A stretch of DNA of 9,258 nt from Acidimicrobiia bacterium (GTDB taxonomy: Bacteria > Actinomycetota > Acidimicrobiia > UBA5794 > UBA11373): contig JALOLI010000026.1 of assembly GCA_025456165.1 (NCBI GenBank), positions 1-9,258 of the forward strand, in the 5' to 3' direction. The notes below the pieces were generated by a model. It saw only the letters and a program-made list of their open reading frames with translations. It was not told the origin of the DNA and ran no database searches. Positions within the stretch are counted from its first letter, which is position 1. Each line of letters starts with the position of its first letter. Both the position numbers and the translations under genes were made by a program. Of this stretch, positions 5,811-9,258 are shown piece after piece.

Positions 5811-6548
5811 CTAGGCGGTCGGCTCCTCCGGGGCGGGGACTCGCCGAGCGAGCGCGGTGAGCCGGCCCGGGCCTCCCAGGTACACGAGCACTCCCGCCAG
5901 CATCAGAGCCTCTCCGGCGCTCTCCAGGCTCTCTTCGATGACCGACAGCACCGCCGGGCCGCCGAGAGTGGGGTCGAGCGCCTCGAGCGCCGGAACCGCC
6001 AACCACAAGGCGATGGCGGCAATGGCGAGTCTGCCCGAGGCCGTGGCGGCGCCGATCGCCTTGACGAACCAGCGAGCCATCAGGAAGGCGGCCACCATGC
6101 CCACCGGAGCCACCACCAGCACCCAGGTGTAGAGCGACGGGAGGGCCGCGAAGTCGAACAGGCGGTGGGCCTCCTCACCGATGAGCTCGTGGAGGCCGGC
6201 GGTCTCGTCCGCGGACAGAAGGACGAAGAACGCGGCGATCAGGGCCCAGCCCAGCCAGCGGCGCTGCGAAGCCCCGGCGGTGCGATCGGCCACGGCGGCC
6301 AGGCCGGCCCCCGCGGCCGTTACGAGGAGGACGGCGGACGAGAGCCAGGCAGTGAGGTTGGCCTCGCCGTTCACGTCGACGAGGGCCGCCACCGTGTAGT
6401 GGTCGATGAGGGGGGAGAGGTTCACCGCGGCGACTGCGGCCTGTACGAGGCCGAGCGCGGCCACCACGATGGCGGCCGGCCGGACCGCCGGATTGGATTG
6501 CGGCGCCGTGCGGGGCGCTGCCGGAGCTTGCGTCGGTGCGCTCGCCAT
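5811..6548 (-). CDS. Six-helix membrane protein with DE/HE and EE-x2-E motifs
   Basis: I recognise no named family with confidence. The 245-residue protein has a Pro/Ala-rich cytosolic-looking start and about six transmembrane helices (near 24-42, 65-87, 98-114, 139-159, 173-191, 207-224). Polar residues cluster at helix ends: SADETAGLHE (112-121) after helix 3, E189 late in helix 5, and EESLESAGE (205-213) at the start of helix 6. Such a set of buried Asp, Glu and His residues could form a metal or proton site; this is an inference. The ATG shares its A with the TGA of the upstream acyltransferase (TGATG), so the two are translationally coupled and probably act together. A longer reading that begins at 6695 overlaps that gene by nearly 150 bp and is rejected. 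Confidence 0.8.
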   Translation of the reverse strand: MASAPTQAPAAPRTAPQSNPAVRPAAIVVAALGLVQAAVAAVNLSPLIDHYTVAALVDVNGEANLTAWLSSAVLLVTAAGAGLAAVADRTAGASQRRWLGWALIAAFFVLLSADETAGLHELIGEEAHRLFDFAALPSLYTWVLVVAPVGMVAAFLMARWFVKAIGAATASGRLAIAAIALWLAVPALEALDPTLGGPAVLSVIEESLESAGEALMLAGVLVYLGGPGRLTALARRVPAPEEPTA

Positions 6549-7618
6549 CAGAGCTTCCCTCCAAGCCGGCGTGCCGTGACCCGGGCGAAGCGGGAAGCCC
6601 GGAAGGAGGCCCGGGCCAACGATCCGGCAGGGGTTGGAGCGAAGGCCTCGATCGCCAGCACCTGCCGGGTTGCCGGGGCCCATTCCAGCTTCCACGGTTC
6701 GGCGGCGCCGCAGAACTCATACGACTCCAGTCCGAGGGCGAAGGCCCTCTCGAGCATGTGGAGGCGCAGCAGGAGGCCGGGGGACAGGGCGGTGAAGGCT
6801 GGGTCGTAGCCCGTCTTGAGCAGGTAGTGGCGGCCCCCGGCTTCGAGGGCCAGATCGAAGGCGAGGAGCCGGCCGTCGAGGCGGAGGCTTGCCACGCGCA
6901 GCCAGCCGCGCTCCGCCGCCCAGGACGCCACCCGCCGGTAGAACCGCTCCACGGCCGGGTCGGAGGCGATGGCGGTGCCCCCGCGGCCCTTCCATCCGGC
7001 GGCCTCCACGGAGAAGGCCTCGTCGAGGAGGCGCGGCAGGCCATCGTTCCCGTCGTGGACCTCCCAGGTCACCCGGCCGGCCGCTTCCATCTTGCGGGTG
7101 CGGCGGCGCAGTTCGCTGCGGCGATGGGTCGATAGTGAGGCCAAGTACTGCTCCCAGGTGCCCGCTATCGCCAGGAAGGGCGACACCAGGCGGGGCCGGG
7201 GGGACAGGCGGAAGCCGGCCGCCTCCAGCGCGCGGGCCGAGGTCGTCGCCGTCGCCTCTCCGGCGAGGACGAAGTCCACGCTGATCCGGGGACGGCGGGT
7301 GGCGGCGAGGTCCGCCGCCAGGGCCTCGAGCGCCGCCGGGTCTTCGACGACGGCTTCGAGCCAGGGGGTGTGCCAGTCGGCGGGGGTGCGCAGGTGCCGG
7401 CGGTCCCAGACCACCGGCAGGATGCCGGCCAGCCGCGCCCCGCGCCACACGGTGAGGGCCTCGAGGCGGGCGCCGGTGGTCTCGGCCCAGGGGAGCAGCC
7501 AACCGGGCCGGGTGAAGGGCACCGCGTTCGAGCGGTCGGCGAGGTCGTCCCAGGCGGCGGCGAGGGACGGGTCCACCGCGCAGCAGGAGACCCTGGGCGC
7601 CAGGGCTACGGTGTCCAC
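6548..7618 (-). CDS. GNAT/FemAB-like acyltransferase (CelD, Acetyltransf_6 type)
   Basis: This 356-residue protein belongs to the double-GNAT group that includes FemAB and the CelD/BcsL-like acyltransferases. The C-terminal GNAT half shows the family landmarks WKGRGGT (209-215) followed by FYRRV (226-230), KTGYDP (268-273), SPGLLL (279-284) and YEFCGAAEPWKLEW (300-313). Relatives acylate envelope or polysaccharide components or attach aminoacyl groups; the substrate here is unknown. I chose GTG 7618 (VDTVALAP), preceded by a weak GGGA. GTG 7576 is a possible alternative. The open frame reaches further back to 7753 but would run through the tRNA gene, so that is excluded. It is the first gene of a two-gene operon with the membrane protein and diverges from the tRNA, with 93 nt between them. 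Confidence 0.82.
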   Translation of the reverse strand: MDTVALAPRVSCCAVDPSLAAAWDDLADRSNAVPFTRPGWLLPWAETTGARLEALTVWRGARLAGILPVVWDRRHLRTPADWHTPWLEAVVEDPAALEALAADLAATRRPRISVDFVLAGEATATTSARALEAAGFRLSPRPRLVSPFLAIAGTWEQYLASLSTHRRSELRRRTRKMEAAGRVTWEVHDGNDGLPRLLDEAFSVEAAGWKGRGGTAIASDPAVERFYRRVASWAAERGWLRVASLRLDGRLLAFDLALEAGGRHYLLKTGYDPAFTALSPGLLLRLHMLERAFALGLESYEFCGAAEPWKLEWAPATRQVLAIEAFAPTPAGSLARASFRASRFARVTARRLGGKL

Positions 7619-7689
7619 GATCGTCCCATCGGCCGGCGAAGGGAGGAGCCTGAGCCGGTTGTGCCCCCGGGCGGTCTCGGCGCGCCGAC

Positions 7690-7698
7690 TGATACAAT
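7690..7698 (+). promoter_or_regulatory. Extended -10 promoter of tRNA-Ala
   Basis: TGATACAAT fits the extended -10 form TGnTATAAT with one mismatch. It ends 13 nt before the mature tRNA, giving an expected leader of about 6 nt. No -35 box is evident at 16-18 nt, which is usual for extended -10 promoters. Confidence 0.6.
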
Positions 7699-7711
7699 GC
7701 CGCCCGCACCG

Positions 7712-7784
7712 GGGGCTGTAGCTCAGCTGGCAGAGCGCTTGCATGGCATGCAAGAGGCCAGGGGTTCAAATCCCCTCAGCTCCA
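7712..7784 (+). tRNA. tRNA-Ala (anticodon GGC)
   Basis: All four arms fold. The acceptor stem is 7712-7718 with 7777-7783, and includes the G3:U70 pair that marks alanine tRNAs. The D stem is GCTC/GAGC (7721-7724 with 7733-7736), the anticodon stem CTTGC/GCAAG (7738-7742 with 7750-7754), and the T stem AGGGG/CCCCT (7760-7764 with 7772-7776) with loop TTCAAAT. The seven-base anticodon loop ATGGCAT holds GGC at 7745-7747. The discriminator base is A7784. The following bases are CCG, so the CCA end is not encoded in the genome and must be added by the CCA-adding enzyme. Confidence 0.96.
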
Positions 7785-7810
7785 CCGGGGTGCCGCCCTG
7801 ACCGCGGCGC

Positions 7811-7833
7811 CCCGCTTTCGCGGCCGAAGCGGG
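7811..7833 (+). terminator. Hairpin between the tRNA and GNAT gene, overlapping the GNAT ribosome binding site
   Basis: CCCGCTT (7811-7817) pairs perfectly with AAGCGGG (7827-7833) around a 9-nt loop. No T-run follows. The right arm supplies the first GGG of GGGAGG (7831-7836), the likely ribosome binding site of the next gene. It could terminate the tRNA transcript or reduce translation on read-through transcripts; both are inferences. Confidence 0.4.
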
Positions 7834-7840
7834 AGGCCCG

Positions 7841-8293
7841 ATGCCGGCAGCGATGACCATTCGCCCTCTTTCGCTCGAGGATGCCGCTGCCGTGGCCGCC
7901 CTCAGCGGCGATCTCGGTTACCCCGCCGACCCGGCCGCGATGGAGGGTCGCCTCGCCGCCCTGTTGGCGGAGCCGGGCCACGCCGTCTTCGGGGCCGAAG
8001 CGGCGGACGGCACGCTGCTCGGCTGGGTGCACGTTTGCGCCCGGCTCCTGTTGATCGATCCACCCTCTGCCTTCGTGGAAGGCCTCGTGGTCGCGACGGC
8101 GTCGCGGCGCGGCGGGGCAGGGCGGGCCCTGATGGCCGCCGCGGAGGGCTGGGCCCGCGGCCGGGGGGCGAAGAGCATCCGGCTGCGCTCCGGCGCCGCC
8201 CGGGCCGACGCCCACGCTTTCTACCGGGCCCTGGGCTACGAGGATGGCAAGGCCGCCCTGGGGTTCGAGAAGGCCCTGTCGCCGGAAGGTTGA
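7841..8293 (+). CDS. GNAT family N-acetyltransferase
   Basis: This 150-residue protein is a single GNAT fold, which transfers the acetyl group of acetyl-CoA to an amine; the substrate cannot be read from sequence. Features in order: the N-terminal MTIRPLSLEDAAAV helix start (from 5), the central strand EGLVV (80-84), the pyrophosphate-binding loop RRGGAGRAL (89-97), and the C-terminal FYRALGY (127-133). The length is typical. ATG 7841 sits 4 nt after GGGAGG, a short spacer; the ATG at 7853 (MTIRPL) is the family-like start but lies 16 nt away, so either may be used. Its stop codon is inside the left arm of a terminator hairpin. It is downstream of tRNA-Ala on the same strand and could share read-through transcription. 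Confidence 0.87.
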   Translation: MPAAMTIRPLSLEDAAAVAALSGDLGYPADPAAMEGRLAALLAEPGHAVFGAEAADGTLLGWVHVCARLLLIDPPSAFVEGLVVATASRRGGAGRALMAAAEGWARGRGAKSIRLRSGAARADAHAFYRALGYEDGKAALGFEKALSPEG

Positions 8294-8319
8294 GGCCCGC
8301 CGTCGCCGGCGGGCCTCAA
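8290..8319. terminator. Bidirectional hairpin terminator between convergent genes
   Basis: TTGAGGCCCGCC (8290-8301) is the exact reverse complement of GGCGGGCCTCAA (8308-8319), with a loop of six bases that can add one more G-C pair. It sits between the convergent GNAT and AOR genes and includes the GNAT stop codon (8291-8293). It lacks a T-tract beyond the stem, as is common in high-GC genomes. The symmetry suits termination from both sides. Confidence 0.75.
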
Positions 8320-8338
8320 CGCGTCGGGGGCAGGCCGG

Positions 8339-9258
8339 TCAGGCGCCGACGAGGTCGGCCACCCAGGCCAGATCCAGCTTCTCGAAGGTGTCGCGGGTCG
8401 GGTTGCCCGTAGCCGGGTCCCACTCCGCCAGGCGGTAGTAGGCGTCCCGGGCGGCCTTCCAGTCGTCCTCGGGCACGTACCAGCCGTCTGAGGTCCCGCC
8501 CTTGAGCGGCTCGTCGTGGAAGCGGCGAGGGAGGGTGTCCTGCTCCTTGGTGAAGCCCTCCCGCATGTTGAAGGCCCGCTGCATGTTCACCGTACGCCGG
8601 CCGACGAGGAGGAGCTCCTCGACGCCGATCGGCCAGCCGGTGACCGCGGCGTGGACCTGCGCCAGCTCGCCCACACTCATCAGCTGCCAGGCCGGGCCGT
8701 ACACGAAGGCGCAGACCGCCGAGGAGCTCAGCGCCCCGTAGGTGTACTGGGTGTGGAGCCCGTACTGCGCTTTGGCCTGGTTGATCGCCCGGGAGGTCTG
8801 TGGGTCGAACAGGCCGATTTCGTTCATGCGGGCCTGGTACTTCTCCGGGCGCCGCTTGAAGGCGTCGGCCTCGTAGAAGGGGTCGTGCTCGCTCGATTGG
8901 TGGTCGGCCCCATAGGGGTTGACCGCATAGATGATGGCCATGGACCCCTTGACCTGGGGCATGTGGGCCGGGGCCTCTTGCTTCTTGGAGGCCATGACGA
9001 AGCGCTCGGCGCCCTTGCCGATGCGCTCGGCGGCGCGGTGGGAGCCCTCGGCGAGGATGTCGCCGAACCCCTCGCGCTTCAGCGTCCTCTCGAGCATGGC
9101 GACCATCGCCGCCCCGTCACCCCAGCGCAGCTCGATGCCGTCGGTGTCGGCGGCGGTGATGAGGCCCTTCTCGTAGCACTCCATGGCGAAAGCGACCGTG
9201 GCCCCGGCCGAGATGGAGTCCACGCCGTACTCGTTGCAGACCTGGTTGGCGTAGGCCA
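8339..9258 (-). CDS. Aldehyde:ferredoxin oxidoreductase family protein, C-terminal part (5' end outside the window)
   Basis: The 305 visible residues are the C-terminal half of an AOR-family enzyme, usually about 600 residues, which holds a tungsten (sometimes molybdenum) bis-pyranopterin and one [4Fe-4S] cluster and oxidises aldehydes to acids with ferredoxin. The visible part matches through AYANQVCNEYGVDSISAGATVA at the right edge, CYEKGLI, EGFGDILAEGS, NPYGADHQSSEHDP and NMREGFTKEQDTLPRRF. The fourth cluster cysteine of the family probably corresponds to the codon at 8711-8713 (SSSAVCAF). The Asp that normally opens this motif (DxxGLC type) is Ser here. The first three cluster cysteines and the start lie beyond position 9258. 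No ferredoxin, MoaD-like or pterin genes are in view. Confidence 0.92.
   Translation of the reverse strand, partial: AYANQVCNEYGVDSISAGATVAFAMECYEKGLITAADTDGIELRWGDGAAMVAMLERTLKREGFGDILAEGSHRAAERIGKGAERFVMASKKQEAPAHMPQVKGSMAIIYAVNPYGADHQSSEHDPFYEADAFKRRPEKYQARMNEIGLFDPQTSRAINQAKAQYGLHTQYTYGALSSSAVCAFVYGPAWQLMSVGELAQVHAAVTGWPIGVEELLLVGRRTVNMQRAFNMREGFTKEQDTLPRRFHDEPLKGGTSDGWYVPEDDWKAARDAYYRLAEWDPATGNPTRDTFEKLDLAWVADLVGA

Noticed and set aside
4151..5814. Long frames on both strands (minus 4151-5710, plus 4273-5814) over the LytR_C gene and rsfS
   Set aside because: Compositional shadows; the LytR_C and RsfS motifs lie in a different frame.
6549..6695. N-terminal extension of the membrane-protein frame
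   Set aside because: It overlaps the end of the acyltransferase gene by almost 150 bp, while the TGATG junction provides a standard coupled start.
7619..7753. N-terminal extension of the acyltransferase frame into the tRNA
   Set aside because: The extension is antisense to part of a well-folded tRNA gene, and its residues do not resemble the family.
1..9258. CRISPR array, insertion sequence, prophage or toxin-antitoxin module
   Set aside because: No regularly spaced repeats, no transposase or integrase motifs, no terminal inverted repeats with target duplications and no paired small toxin/antitoxin genes were seen. The tRNA has no adjacent integrase or duplicated 3' end within the window.

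Overview
The window is very GC-rich (roughly 70% by eye), uses GTG starts often, and carries the gene order nadD, LytR_C-domain gene, rsfS. Together these point to an actinomycetote (Actinomycetota). I cannot place it further from sequence alone. Nothing looks like phage, an insertion sequence or a CRISPR array; the genes share one composition and look chromosomal.

Layout. Positions 1-280 hold no supportable gene but contain two adjacent inverted repeats and a leaderless-type promoter. Positions 281-2582 encode a MoxR/CoxD-type AAA+ ATPase and a CoxE-like VWA protein 4 nt apart, a cofactor-insertion or chaperone type pair with no visible client. Positions 2707-3096 encode a stand-alone response-regulator receiver protein, followed by an 18-bp direct repeat that copies its last codons. 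Positions 3199-5806 form a dense plus-strand block: one uninterrupted frame encoding an exported M23-like domain and a complete NadD (NAD biosynthesis), then a membrane-anchored protein with a degenerate LCP-like region and a LytR_C domain, then the ribosomal silencing factor RsfS. rsfS has no in-frame ATG, GTG or TTG that would give its whole domain; it most likely starts at CTG, just after the preceding gene's amber stop and in the same frame.

Positions 5811-7618 are a two-gene minus-strand operon, coupled through a TGATG overlap: a FemAB/CelD-like GNAT acyltransferase and a six-helix membrane protein with conserved-looking acidic/His motifs. A tRNA-Ala(GGC) with an extended -10 promoter diverges from this operon. 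It is followed by a GNAT acetyltransferase (7841-8293), a strong bidirectional hairpin terminator, and the C-terminal half of a tungsten-type aldehyde:ferredoxin oxidoreductase on the minus strand, running off the right edge.

The points most worth checking are the M23-NadD fusion with a possible internal leaderless nadD start, the CTG/amber arrangement of rsfS, and the acyltransferase plus membrane-protein pair. I did not find a clear-cut new defence or mobile system.
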